DNA of 64,000 nt from DASRAP01 sp964503275 (GTDB lineage Bacteria > Gemmatimonadota > Gemmatimonadetes > Gemmatimonadales > Gemmatimonadaceae). The stretch's first letter is position 1. The number at the start of each line of letters is the position of its first letter. Shown here in pieces: positions 1 to 10,900 of this stretch. The notes beneath the pieces are model-generated. The model worked only from the letters and a program-made list of their open reading frames with translations, had not been told where the DNA came from and searched no databases. The stretch covers positions 1 to 64,000 of the forward strand of contig CAZCZO010000009.1 of assembly GCA_964503275.1 (NCBI GenBank), given 5' to 3'. The position numbers were made by a program, and so were the translations under genes.

Positions 1-792
1 CCCCCGCGAAGGCCACGAAGCCCACCACGCCGAAGAACAGCGCCCGGAGCCGCGCCCGCGCCACGGCGGCCGCGACCACGCCACCCAGCAGCGTCGCGAA
101 GCGGGCGCGCTCGATCGGCTCCCGCGTGAACCCCTGGATGACCCGGATCTGTCCTATGGCTTCGTCCGCCAGTCCCATCGCGTCGGCGATCTTGTCCTGC
201 ACGCCGGTCGTCGCCGCCCGCAACGCCCGCCCGAACACGATCGCCGCGCCGACCACGACCGGCGTCACGGCGAGCGTGGTCAGCGTGAGGTGCGTGTGGG
301 TGAGCGTCAACAACACGATGCCCCCGACCAGGAACAGCACCTGCCGCGTGAACTCGCTGATCCAGGTGTTCATCAGCGTCTGCAGCGTCGTCAGATCGCT
401 CGACAAACGGCTGGTCAGCTCGCCCGTGCGCCGGTCGGCGAAATAGGCCGGGGCCAGTTGCAGCAGATGCGCGAACACCTCCTCGCGCAGCGTGGCCACG
501 ACGCGCTCCGTGGTGGACGAGAGCAGGAACACCTGGACGTAGTTCGCCACGCCCTGCACGGCGAACAGCGCCAGCAAGAGCAGCGCGACCCGGTCGAGCA
601 GGGCGCGGTCGCCGCGCTGGAAGGCGGCGTCGAGCAGCTGCTGGACCACGAGGGGGAAGGCCAGCCCCACCGCGGCGGCCACGACCAGCGCCAGCAGCGC
701 CAGCGCGAGGCGCCCCGTGTACGGCCGCAGCCGTGGCGGCAGCGCGGCGAGCGCCGCCGGGGAGGTCAGCGTGCGCGCCGCCGCGGGCGCGG

Positions 793-796
<4 letters not shown>
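1..796 (-). CDS. ABC transporter transmembrane half (MsbA-like exporter), 3' end outside window
   Basis: This is the amino-terminal transmembrane part of an exporter-type (ABCB/MsbA-like) ABC half-transporter, read leftwards; the ATPase domain lies beyond position 1. About 260 residues are visible, with a first helix near residues 26-45 followed by family-typical segments such as VANYVQVFLLSSTTERVV, FADRRTGELTSRLSSDL and IGQIRVIQGFTRE. Such proteins flip lipids or drugs across the inner membrane using ATP. The start is uncertain. No ATG, GTG or TTG lies in frame before the first helix, and the best candidate is CTG at 796-794, which overlaps the TGA of the upstream heme O synthase gene. The close overlap suggests co-transcription with that gene. 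The substrate cannot be told from this part. Confidence 0.82.
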
Positions 797-1688
<892 letters not shown>

Positions 1689-1689
<1 letters not shown>

Positions 1690-1955
1690 CAGCGTAGCGC
1701 CCCCGGGATCAGCTGCTCGGCCGGCAATGTGACCTGGAAGGTCGTCGGGTTCATGGTCCGCCACGTCGCCCAGAGCAGCAGCGCGACGCAGAGCGCCGGG
1801 AGGACCGCCCACACCCATTCCCAGATCCCGCGCGAGGCGCCGCCCGCCGACGCGAGGCGCATCGCCCGCAGCGTCGAACGCAGGATGAACGCGTGCGACA
1901 CGCCGACGAGCACGACCGCGACCCAAAAGAATGCCAGCGCGAGAGGACCAGCCAT
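1689..1955 (-). CDS. Small two-helix membrane protein upstream of heme O synthase
   Basis: This 88-residue protein has two hydrophobic helices (about residues 5-25 and 45-66) joined by a basic loop. It is not firmly recognised. The second helix, with the pattern WVWAVLPALCVALLLWATW, resembles the second transmembrane helix of cytochrome c oxidase subunit II (an I/V-W-T-V-L-P-A-type motif), but no copper-binding domain follows. Its stop overlaps the ATG of the heme O synthase gene, so a role in oxidase assembly or heme biogenesis is a reasonable inference. It may be a free-standing subunit II-like membrane stub or an unrelated small protein. Confidence 0.6.
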
Positions 1956-2060
1956 GAGACTCCGAAGGGGAGCGGAATTGTCGACCTTCCTGAAAGATCG
2001 CTGATTCCGCGCCGGGGTTCAACGTGGGGGCGGTCCCCTCGCCTCCGGCGGGTCCGGCCG

Positions 2061-2067
2061 TTAGCAT
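2061..2067 (+). promoter_or_regulatory. Candidate -10 box of a leaderless transcript (permease gene)
   Basis: TTAGCAT lies 7 bases before the permease ATG at 2075, with no Shine-Dalgarno-like sequence between. The same arrangement recurs at several other first genes in this window, which suggests transcription starting at the start codon itself. No clear -35 box was found here. Confidence 0.35.
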
Positions 2068-2074
2068 CCCGCCG

Positions 2075-3418
2075 ATGGCAACTCACGAGACTCCGACCCT
2101 CCAGCGCCGCATCGGCCTCTGGAGCGCGGTGGCGATCGTCGTCGGTTCCACGATCGGCTCCGGCATCTTCCGATCGCCCGCGGGCATCGCCGACCGGCTC
2201 CCCGGGCCCCTCCCGATGCTGGCCGTGTGGCTGGCCGGCGGCGTCTTCGCCCTCTGTGGCGCGCTCACGCTCGCGGAGCTGGCCTCGGCGCTGCCGCGCA
2301 CCGGCGGCATCTATGTCTTCCTGCGCGACGGCTGGGGCAAGCTGCCGGCCTTCTTGTTCGGCTGGGCGCAGCTCACGGTGATCCGCGCGGCCGCGCTCGG
2401 GGCGATCGCGATCACCTTCGCGGAGTACGCCTTCCGCGTCGCGGGGCTCGATCCGGCCGCGCCGGAGCGCACGATGCAGGTGCGCTATGCGGCCGCCATC
2501 GCGATCGTGCTGACGGCGACGTTCAACTATGTCGGCGTGAAGTGGGGCAGTCTGGTCGCGAACGTGACGACCATCGCGAAGTACGGGGCGCTGGTGTTCA
2601 TCGTGATCGTGGCCTTCGCGCTGGGCCTGCCCGCGACGGGTGGGCACTTCACGCCCGCCGTGCCGCCGGGCAGCTTCTCGATCTCGGCCTTCGGGCTGGG
2701 CCTCGTGGCCGTGCTCTGGGCCTTCGATGGCTGGGCCGACCTGTCGTACGCGGCCGGTGAGGTGAAGGACCCGCAGCGCACCTTGCCGCGGGCCCTGATC
2801 CTCGGCACCGCGGCCGTGCTGGCGATCTACCTCGCCGCCAATCTCGCCTATCTGGCGGTGCTCCCCATCGAGCAGATCCGCGGCTCGCGGCTGGTCGCCG
2901 CCGATGTCGCCGACCTCCTGCTGGGTTCGGCCGGCGTGGCGTTCGTGTCGATCACGGTGATGGTCAGCACCTTCGGCACCCTCAACACGGTGCTGCTCAC
3001 CGCCCCGCGCATCTTCTTTGCAGCGGCGGATGACCAGCTCTTCCCCAAGGCCATCGCGCGTGTGCATCCCCGCTTCGGCACGCCGTCCACCGCGATCATC
3101 CTCTGCGCCACCCTGGGCGTGCTCTTCGTGCTGGCCCGCACCTTCGAGCAACTGGCGGACCAGTTCGTGATCGCGTTCCTGCCGTTCTACTTCCTCGGCG
3201 TGGCCTCGATCTTCAAGCTGCGCCGCGACCCGGACTACGCGCCGAGCTTCCGGGTGCCGCTGTATCCGCTCACGCCGCTGGTGTTCCTGGCGTCGATCGT
3301 CGCGCTCATCGGCAACTCGCTGGCCGATGCCTCGGCCCGCATGCCGACCGTGGCGATCCTTGGCGTCGTGGCCCTGGGGATCCCGGTGTACGTCCTGCGC
3401 CAGCGCCGCCGCCGCTAG
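2075..3418 (+). CDS. APC-family amino acid permease
   Basis: A 447-residue inner-membrane transporter of the amino acid-polyamine-organocation superfamily with about 12 helices. The first helix carries the family's unwound substrate-binding motif GSTIGSGIF (near residue 22). Helix 6 has FAFDGWADLSY-like residues (LWAFDGWADLSYAAGEVKDP), typical of the LAT/SteT-like branch, which exchanges amino acids. An in-frame ATG exists at 2024, but the start at 2075 places the conserved core at the usual distance and sits behind a promoter-like TTAGCAT. The gene runs divergently from the heme gene cluster and convergently into mlaD, overlapping its end by four bases. The substrate is not predictable from sequence alone. 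Confidence 0.88.
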   Translation: MATHETPTLQRRIGLWSAVAIVVGSTIGSGIFRSPAGIADRLPGPLPMLAVWLAGGVFALCGALTLAELASALPRTGGIYVFLRDGWGKLPAFLFGWAQLTVIRAAALGAIAITFAEYAFRVAGLDPAAPERTMQVRYAAAIAIVLTATFNYVGVKWGSLVANVTTIAKYGALVFIVIVAFALGLPATGGHFTPAVPPGSFSISAFGLGLVAVLWAFDGWADLSYAAGEVKDPQRTLPRALILGTAAVLAIYLAANLAYLAVLPIEQIRGSRLVAADVADLLLGSAGVAFVSITVMVSTFGTLNTVLLTAPRIFFAAADDQLFPKAIARVHPRFGTPSTAIILCATLGVLFVLARTFEQLADQFVIAFLPFYFLGVASIFKLRRDPDYAPSFRVPLYPLTPLVFLASIVALIGNSLADASARMPTVAILGVVALGIPVYVLRQRRRR

Positions 3419-4296
3419 AAGATGCTCAGCTTGATGAAGCGCCGCGGGTTCGCCTTGAACTCCAGCGTGAGCGTGTCGACGCGGCGCACCAACGCGCGGA
3501 CCTCGTCGTAGAGGCCGGGGTCGTTGAGCAGGCGCCCGGCGGTGCCCTGCTCGGACTCGAGCTTCGCCAGGATGGTGCTCAGGCGCGCGTTGGTCGCCCG
3601 CAGGTCGTCGGCGAGGCGCGACGCGCTGCCGGCCGCGCCTTGCAGGGCGCGGAAGGTCGAGTCGATCTGCGTCGAGTCCACCATCCGCGCGGTGCGCTGC
3701 ACAGCACGCTGCGTCTCGGTGAGCATCGCGGACTGCTCGCGCACCACGCCATTGAGCGTCCGGAGCACGGTCTGGGCCTCCGCGATGGTCTCCCGGATCT
3801 CCTGGAAGCCGCCGGCATCGACGAATTCGGCGCTGAGCGCCGCCGTCAGCTTCTCGAGATTGCTGCCCACCGAGTCCACCCGCGACATCACCTCGCCCAT
3901 CTGCGCGCCGGTGGGGCCCGAGGGGATCGTGTCGCCGACCGCCAGGAACTGCCCGGTCGGCCGGTCGGCACGCAGCGCGATGAGCATGTCGCCGAAGAGG
4001 CCGTTGGCCTCGATGGTCGCCCGCGAGCCGGCGGGGACCTTCTGGCTCTTGTAGATGCGGATGGTCGTCACGAGACCGCCGTTCTGCAGCAGCTCGACCT
4101 TGTCCACGAAGCCGATGTTCACGCCCGAGAACAGCACCGGCTGGCCCTGCCGGAGCCCGGCGCCCCACGCGAACTTGGCGTAGAGCGGGTACCCGCGCGA
4201 GAGGCCTCCGCGCGCGAGCCACAGCATGGCCATCACCAGCACCGCGAGCGCGGCGGTGGTGAACAGGCCGACAACGACTTCATCGCGGCGCTTCAT
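3415..4296 (-). CDS. mlaD: MlaD-like MCE-domain lipid transport protein
   Basis: A 293-residue protein anchored by one amino-terminal helix (about residues 8-27), followed by an MCE domain (about 36-115) with the typical GAGLRQGQPVLFSGVNIGFVD region. A long helical carboxy-terminal part (about 140-290) contains Mla-type heptads. MCE proteins form hexameric rings in the periplasm that carry phospholipids between the membranes. Its ATG overlaps the stop of the MlaE permease gene (ATGA), so the two are translated together. The carboxy-terminal tail is longer than in E. coli MlaD (about 180 residues), which is usual outside Proteobacteria. No MlaF ATPase gene is in this operon. Confidence 0.88.
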   Translation of the reverse strand: MKRRDEVVVGLFTTAALAVLVMAMLWLARGGLSRGYPLYAKFAWGAGLRQGQPVLFSGVNIGFVDKVELLQNGGLVTTIRIYKSQKVPAGSRATIEANGLFGDMLIALRADRPTGQFLAVGDTIPSGPTGAQMGEVMSRVDSVGSNLEKLTAALSAEFVDAGGFQEIRETIAEAQTVLRTLNGVVREQSAMLTETQRAVQRTARMVDSTQIDSTFRALQGAAGSASRLADDLRATNARLSTILAKLESEQGTAGRLLNDPGLYDEVRALVRRVDTLTLEFKANPRRFIKLSIF

Positions 4297-5141
4297 ACTT
4301 GGAGATACGGTGCGAGGAGCATCGCGGTCAAGGCGTCGAGCACCAGGATCGCGACGGAAGTGATGACGACGGCGAAGGCGGTGGAGCTGCCGACCCCCTC
4401 CGCACCGGCGGAGGTGCGGTAGCCCTCGAAGGAGCAGAGGAAGGCGATCGCAAAGCCGAACATCGTGGCTTTGAGCAGACTGTAGATCAGCTGGAAGTCG
4501 GCGTAGCCCAGGCGTACGCCATCGAGGAACTGCGCGGTCGTCACGTCGGTGCTGGTGATCGCGACCAGCAGCCCCGAGGTCACGCCGACGATGTTCGCGA
4601 AGATGACCAGCAGCGGCAGCATGATGGTGGCCGCGATGAGGCGTGGCACCACCAGATACGCCACGGGGTCGAACGAGAGGGTCTCCAGGGCGTCGATCTG
4701 CTCCGTGACCCGCATGGTGCCGATCTCGGCGGTCATGCGCGCGCCGACGCGCCCGGTGAGCACCAGCCCGGTGATGAGTGGACCGAGTTCGAGCACGATC
4801 ATCTGGCGCACGGACCAGCCGACGACGGTGAGCTGGATGCCCGGGAAAAGCTGATAGCGGACCTGCAACGCGATGACGCCACCGATGAACGCCGCGACGA
4901 TCGCCGTGAGGGGCAACGAGCCCACGCCGATCGCCCGCATCTGGCCGATGATCAGCGGCCGCCAGGTCGCGACCTCGGGCAGCGCACGGACCACATCGCG
5001 CAGGAAGAACACCCGGCTGCCGATCGCGCCCAGGGCGTTGATGAACACCGCCCGCCCGACCACGGCCATCGGCCGCAGCGCCCCGGTCGCCACCCGCAGG
5101 GGGATCGGGAGCTCCTCGGTCGGACGCCGGACGGCGCTCAC
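4293..5141 (-). CDS. mlaE: MlaE-type phospholipid ABC permease
   Basis: A 282-residue permease of the MlaE family, the membrane part of the ABC system that moves phospholipids through MCE proteins. It has about five to six helices and characteristic family stretches: IGVGSLPLTAIVAAFIGGVIALQ, LELGPLITGLVLTGRVGARM, ELGTMRVTEQIDALE-like (EIGTMRVTEQIDALETL) and FEGYRTSAGAEGVG. The GTG at 5141 was chosen over a longer frame because it overlaps the TGA of the upstream lptG (GTGA). The downstream mlaD start overlaps its own stop. The partner ATPase must be encoded elsewhere in the genome. Confidence 0.88.
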   Translation of the reverse strand: MSAVRRPTEELPIPLRVATGALRPMAVVGRAVFINALGAIGSRVFFLRDVVRALPEVATWRPLIIGQMRAIGVGSLPLTAIVAAFIGGVIALQVRYQLFPGIQLTVVGWSVRQMIVLELGPLITGLVLTGRVGARMTAEIGTMRVTEQIDALETLSFDPVAYLVVPRLIAATIMLPLLVIFANIVGVTSGLLVAITSTDVTTAQFLDGVRLGYADFQLIYSLLKATMFGFAIAFLCSFEGYRTSAGAEGVGSSTAFAVVITSVAILVLDALTAMLLAPYLQV

Positions 5142-6226
5142 GTGCGCACGCGCGACAGGAGCCACATCCCGGCCAATCCGAACGCGATGCTGGGCAGCCA
5201 CGCCGCCAGTTCCGGACTCGTCACCCCCTGCTTGCCGATCGCCTTGGTCAGCTGCACCAGCATGAGGAAGATCACCGTGGTCCCCAGCGCGATGCCGATC
5301 CCGTAGGCCGCCCCGCCGCGCTGATTACTGGTCGCCAGCGGGGCGCCGAACATGAAGATGATCAGGCAGGTCACGGGGATCGCGATGCGCAGCATGCGGT
5401 CCACGCGCTGGCCGCGCATGTCCACGCCGGAGCGCTCCATCGCCGTGATGAAGCGGGCCAGCTCGGCGCGCGGCATCTCCTGCGGTGCCTTGGGGTTCTG
5501 CAACAGGTCGGCGGGGCGCTCGCGGAAGCGGCGGTCGACCATGGACTGGAACTGGATCGTATGGACGGTCGAGTCGTCTGGCACGATATGCAGCGTCCCC
5601 CGCTCGAAGGTCCAGCCCACCGCGGGGTCATAGGCCCCGCGTGGCGACATGGTCACGAGGGTCGGCACGCCGAGGCGTCCGCCGTGCCGTTCGATCTCGA
5701 TGTCCCGCACGATGCCCGAGTCGGAGCGGGCCTGCGCCACCTTGTACACGCGTCCGCCATCGGACGCATAGGTGAAGCTGAAGCGCGCCGTCTGCCCCCG
5801 GGCCTCCTTCTCGCCCAGGATCTGGTTCCGGCGCGTGTTGCCGATGGGGACCAGCTCCCCGACCACGAGCCCGAGCCCGGTGGTCACGAGGGCCCCGAAG
5901 GCGATGGGCAGGATCAGGCGATGGAACGAGATGCCCGAGGCCTTGGCCGCGGTCACCTCGGCGTGGCGGGTCAACGCACTGATGGTGAACACCGTGGCGA
6001 ACAGCACCGCGGCGGGCAACACCATGAACATCGACTCCGGGATGTAATACAGGTAGCTCAGCGCCAACTGCCCCACGGGGATGTCCCGGGCGAGGTAGCG
6101 GTCCGCGTTGTCCGTGAGGTCGATGATGATCACGAGCAACGGGAACCCCAGCGCCGTGATGGTCATGATGCGCGCGAACTCGGCGAAGATATAGCGGTCG
6201 AGCGGCCGCACGAGGGTGCGTCTCAT
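5138..6226 (-). CDS. lptG: LptG-like lipopolysaccharide export permease (YjgP/YjgQ family)
   Basis: A 362-residue YjgP/YjgQ-family permease. Together with LptF and the ATPase LptB it extracts lipopolysaccharide from the inner membrane. It shows the family opening LDRYIFAEFARIM, two amino-terminal helices, a third near IPESMFMVLPAAVLFATVF, the coupling-helix region RHAEVTAAKASGISFHRL, a periplasmic beta-jellyroll and three carboxy-terminal helices. The ATG at 6226 overlaps the stop of lptF (ATGA), which supports it over a start 13 codons upstream. Assignment as G rather than F rests on gene order and the shorter periplasmic part. It sits in one operon with lptF, mlaE and mlaD. Confidence 0.85.
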   Translation of the reverse strand: MRRTLVRPLDRYIFAEFARIMTITALGFPLLVIIIDLTDNADRYLARDIPVGQLALSYLYYIPESMFMVLPAAVLFATVFTISALTRHAEVTAAKASGISFHRLILPIAFGALVTTGLGLVVGELVPIGNTRRNQILGEKEARGQTARFSFTYASDGGRVYKVAQARSDSGIVRDIEIERHGGRLGVPTLVTMSPRGAYDPAVGWTFERGTLHIVPDDSTVHTIQFQSMVDRRFRERPADLLQNPKAPQEMPRAELARFITAMERSGVDMRGQRVDRMLRIAIPVTCLIIFMFGAPLATSNQRGGAAYGIGIALGTTVIFLMLVQLTKAIGKQGVTSPELAAWLPSIAFGLAGMWLLSRVRT

Positions 6227-7791
6227 GCGCGCCGCCGGCGGCCGGGGAGCAGGCGCTCCAACCACTCGCTCATCTCACCGCCGCGGGCCGTCGCCCCGGC
6301 CCGCCCCATCCGCCAGGCCAGGATGAGCGCGACGACCGCCAGCAGCGCGTTAGCGGCCCACATCGCCACCCACGGCGGCACCTTGCGGGAGTCGGCGAGC
6401 GGCTCGCCCGCGATCAACCCCACGTAGTACACCGAGAAGACCACCAGGCTGACGCCCAGCGTGAGCCCGACCCCCCCGCGCGGGAAGCGCAGCGCGATGG
6501 GCGGGCCGAGCAGCGCGAAGATCAGGCAGGCGATCGAGATCGCGAACTTCTTGTGGATCTCCACCGCATACTCGGCCATGCGCGATTCGGCCCGCTCGAA
6601 CTCGAGCTCGGCGCCGCGGCGATCGATCGCGTTCAGTTCGACCGGCGAGGCCATCCCGGCGACCGCCTTGGTCAGCGTCGGGATCGGCAGGGCGACGACC
6701 GTGTCGCGCTTGAGCGAGTCGGGATGCACGGTGTCGACCGAGATCGCCGGGCGGAAGTTGCTGGTCTGCGGGGCGGCGTTCCGCCCCTGGGCCTGGACGG
6801 GGCGCGCCAGCGACAGGTTGGCCATGACGCCACAGTACCAGGCGCCCAGACGGCTCGGCGCATAGAGTGGCGGCGGGGCCGCCGCCGAATCGAGCGCCGC
6901 GATCCGCCGCAGCGCCGAGTCGCGGCGCACCACCTCACGATCGATCACCCCCTGCAGTTCGCAGATGCCCATCTCGCGGTCGCCCTTGAAGCCGTCGTCC
7001 TCGGAGCGGCTGAGGTCGTTGGCGATGTCCGGCACCCGCATCACGTCGGTCTCGAAACTGATGCGCTGGTAGCGCGAGGCCAGTTCCTGCTGCGTCTCCT
7101 GGATGTAGCCGTGGCGCAGGGTGAGCAGCAGGTCGCGCTTGTTCGGTGCGAAGGCGAGATCGCCGCTGTCCGCGACGATGGTGCGGCGCATGAGCGTGTT
7201 CGACAGGTCGTAGATCGTGACCTCGTACATGCGGTTCAGACGCGAGTCGAGCCGCGCCATCTTCAGGTAGGTCCGGCCCGGCTGGACCTCGTTGATGATC
7301 TGTTCGCGCAGCGCCAGCGTCGGTTTCTTCTGGCTGATGCTGCCCGACAGTTGGTTCAGGCGGTAGTTGGCCCGGGGCAGCACCTGATCGTTGTACACGA
7401 TCATCAGCAGCGACAGCACCACGCCAGCCCCGACCACCGGGCGCAGCAACTGCCGCGCGCCCACGCCGCTGGCCATCATGGCGATCAGTTCGCTGTCGGC
7501 CGCGAGCCGGCTGAACGCGTAGAGCGTCGAGATCAGCACCGCCATCGGGAGCGTCATCGCCACCGTGAACGGGATCGACAGCGCGAAGAACTCGGCGATG
7601 ACCTCCCAGGGGAGGTCCTTCCCGACGAGCTGGTCGAAGCGCTTCGAGATGTAGTTGATCAGCAGGAGCGACGTGAGGGTCGAGACCGCGAACAGCAGCG
7701 GCCCCACGTGCTCCCGCAACAGATACCGCGTCAGCAGCTTCAACGCATCCGGTGCGAGGGGGTGTCCGTCCGAGACCCCGGGTCGGGTCAC
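6223..7791 (-). CDS. lptF: LptF-like lipopolysaccharide export permease with long periplasmic insertion
   Basis: A 522-residue YjgP/YjgQ-family permease and first gene of the lptF-lptG-mlaE-mlaD operon. The amino-terminal part (LLTRYLLREHVGPLLFAVSTL, then FDQLVGKDLP) and the SELIAMMASGVGARQLLRPV coupling region are typical. It is about 150 residues longer than E. coli LptF. The excess lies between roughly residues 255 and 400 in the periplasmic region, and includes Ala/Pro-rich and Gln-rich stretches of low complexity. The last three helices are conserved (SIACLIFALLGPPIALRFPRGG). It is divergent from the SprA-like gene, with about 130 bases between them that should hold both promoters. Confidence 0.87.
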   Translation of the reverse strand: MTRPGVSDGHPLAPDALKLLTRYLLREHVGPLLFAVSTLTSLLLINYISKRFDQLVGKDLPWEVIAEFFALSIPFTVAMTLPMAVLISTLYAFSRLAADSELIAMMASGVGARQLLRPVVGAGVVLSLLMIVYNDQVLPRANYRLNQLSGSISQKKPTLALREQIINEVQPGRTYLKMARLDSRLNRMYEVTIYDLSNTLMRRTIVADSGDLAFAPNKRDLLLTLRHGYIQETQQELASRYQRISFETDVMRVPDIANDLSRSEDDGFKGDREMGICELQGVIDREVVRRDSALRRIAALDSAAAPPPLYAPSRLGAWYCGVMANLSLARPVQAQGRNAAPQTSNFRPAISVDTVHPDSLKRDTVVALPIPTLTKAVAGMASPVELNAIDRRGAELEFERAESRMAEYAVEIHKKFAISIACLIFALLGPPIALRFPRGGVGLTLGVSLVVFSVYYVGLIAGEPLADSRKVPPWVAMWAANALLAVVALILAWRMGRAGATARGGEMSEWLERLLPGRRRRA

Positions 7792-7920
7792 GGGTTGTTG
7801 CCGGACGGTTCACCCGTAAATTCCACCGACCGCCCCTGTGGCGGCAAGGTGGGGCAACTGGCGGCAGCCCGCGGCTGACCCAGTCCCAGTGTCGTACCCC
7901 GCGTTCGCCCACAGGTTTTC

Positions 7921-10900
7921 TTGCGCCTGATCCTCCTGCTAGCGGTCCTCATCCTCGGTGGTCTCCCTGCGCTGCTGCCGGCGCAGGGGAGCGTGGGGAC
8001 GGATACGGTCGCCGGGGCGCCCGGGGTGCGACTCCCGCGCCCGGCCAGCCCCCGGTTCGCCTGGGTGACCCCGCCGGAGCTGCTCCCGTTCGGGCGCTAT
8101 GCGCTGCGCGACGGCAGCACGGCGGAGCTCGCGCGGCGGGTGGCCGACGAGATCGCGGCGCGCGTGGCGGTCCGGTCCGCGCGGCTCTGGACCAGCGGCG
8201 TCCGTCGCGCGCGGGACGAAGGGATCGCGACGCCCCCCCCGTTGCTCGCCCTCGCGCCCGCCGACTCGATTCCGGCCGACACCTCCTTCGCCGCGGTGTT
8301 CGCCGACATGCTGGGCGAATACGCCCAGCTCGACCTCGAGTTCAATGGCTTGTTCGAGGCCAAGGTCGACCGGACCCGCAACGAACGCTGCACCGCCTCG
8401 CAGCTGTTCGCCGTGACAGCGCAATGTCAGGGGCTCTTCCTGCCATCCTTCGATTTCCAGTTCAACACCAAGATGGGGGGGACGATCGCGGACCGGGTCT
8501 TCCTCAACGTCGATTACAACTCGCAGAACCAGTTCGAGGCGTCCAACAACATCTCCGTGTTCTATCGGGGCAAGTCGGACGAGTTCCTCGAACGTCTCGA
8601 GGTCGGCAACGTCACCATGCAGCTGCCGCCCTCGCAGTTCATCACCGGCGCCATCCCGCAGGGCAATTACGGCGCACAGGCGATGGGGCAGCTGGGGCCC
8701 CTGAAGTTCTCCACGATCCTGGCCCAGCAGCGGGGCAACGTCTCGAAGAACAACCAGTTCACCGTCGGCGATCGCACCCTCAAGACCGAGGACCGCGAGA
8801 TCGAGGACTATCAGGTCGCGGCGCGCCGGTTCTTCTTCACCGTCGACCCCGCCCTCTTCGGGCCCGAGTTCCCGAACATCGACATCCTGAACGGCGTGCA
8901 GATGCGCCAGATCGCCGAGGCCCTGCCCGACAGCGTGCGTCCGCGCCGGCTCTCGGTGTACCGGGTCGTGCTCGGCGGACAGCCGCCCAATCCGAACGGG
9001 CCGCGGTTCCGCATCATCGGCGACCCCAACTCGCAGGCCGGACAGGTCTACGAGCTGCTGCGCGAGAACGTGGATTTCTACGCCGACCCCTCGCAGCTCT
9101 GGATCGCCCTCACGCGCCAGCCCAGCCTGCAGAACGAGCGCTACGTGCTCGCCTATACGGTGCGGGTGAACGGACGCGACACGACCATCGCGACCACCGG
9201 CGGCACGCCCGACGTCGAGTTCGTGCAAGGCCGCGAGCAGTTCGCCAACCTGCTCTGGGATCCGCAGGTGCGTCCCACCGATCCGGCCGCGCGCCGGGAG
9301 ATCCGCTCGGCCTACCAGGTCGCCGGCGAGGATCTGCGCCGCAATACGCTGCAGGTGCGCATCGTGACCGGCGCGGGCGTGGGGCAAGAGAAGCCGTTGG
9401 CGGGAACGCAAGAGACCTACCTGCAGATGTTCGGCCTGTCGCAGTCCGGGAATCCCGCGAGCTTCGACGTCGAGAACCGGCTCTGGCCGCGGCCGGGCGA
9501 CCCCAACGTCGCCCTCGGCGGCACGGCGAACGCGAAGCTCATCCGCGATTACTTCCTGATCTTCCCCAGCGCCCGGCCGTTCGGTCGGGACGGCTTGGTG
9601 GTGCCGGGCAATCCGGTCAGCGACACGATCTACCGCACCCCGAGCGAGGATCTGTATTCGCCGCAGCATCCGCAGTCGCAGTACCGCATCCGCCTGCAGT
9701 ATGACATCGAGGGCGGCGGCAGTCTGGGCTCGCTCTCGCTCAATGCAGTGCAGTTGCGGCCCTTGTCCGAGGTCGTCACCATCGACGGCATCGCGCTCTC
9801 GCGCGAGACGGATTACACGATCGACTACGAGCTGGGGCAGCTCACGTTCCAGCGTCCCGACACCCTGTTCCCGGTCGCACGCACCGTCACGGTGCGCTAC
9901 GAGGAGAATCCGCTGCTCGTGGCCGCGCCCACCAACGTGTTCGGCTTCACGGGCAGCATCCCGCTCGACCGTGGCGCGATCGACCTCATTGCGATCTCGC
10001 AGTCCCAGCGCACGACCTTCACGCGGCCGCCACTCGGCTACGAACCGCAGTCGTCGCTGATCGCGGGCGCCAGCACGCGACTCTCGTTCGACGCCGCCCC
10101 GCTGTCCCGATGGATCGAGCGCCTGCCGACGGTGCGATCGACCGCGCTCTCGCGCGTCGACTTCGCCGCCGAGATGGCGACGAGCCGACCACAGCCCAAC
10201 TCGGCCGGTCAGGCCTTCGTCGAGTCGTTCGAGAACGAGGGGGGGACCGGACTTCCCCTCGCCGAGGGCGCCTGGTACTACTCGAGTCAGCCGGCCCTCG
10301 GGTCGCGGCTGCTGCAGCGGATCAACGCGCCCTTCCTCGACCTGTCCCGTGCGTCCACCATGGCGTGGCAGAACGCCGGTGTGAGCCGGACGGGGCAACC
10401 GTACACCTTCACGTTCGACCAGATCGACCCGCAGCTGCGTCTCACGGGGACCGGCCTGCAGGCCCCCGAGCAGATCCTCTGGCTCACGCTCTACCCACTG
10501 AGCAATGGCGGGCTGCGCAATCCGTCCACGGGGGAGTTCCAGTGGCGCATCGACGGTGCCGCCAGCGGCCGGCGGTGGCGCTCGCTGCGCACCGTGCTGA
10601 GCCCGGCGGGCACGGATCTCTCGCGCGTCGAACAACTCGAGTTCTGGACGCTCGTGGATACCACCACGCTCGGGCGCCGGGCCAATCCGATGCTGGTCTT
10701 CGATTTCGGCGAGATCTCGGAGAACTCGGTGGCCTTCGGCCCCACCGACCTGACGATCACCACGCGCCCGGGCGGGGGCCAGGATTCGCTGTTCACCGGC
10801 AAACAGCTGCTCGGCTTCGATCAAATGGACAGCGAGCGGGACCGGCTCTCGCGGGCCTTCAACCAAGCCACCGACGACCGGGGCCTGCCGGGGGACCGCG

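Noticed and set aside
1751..4222. Minus-strand open frame of 823 codons across the permease and mlaD
   Set aside because: Low-complexity Arg/Ala-rich translation with no motif; recognised genes on both strands (permease, MlaD) explain the DNA.
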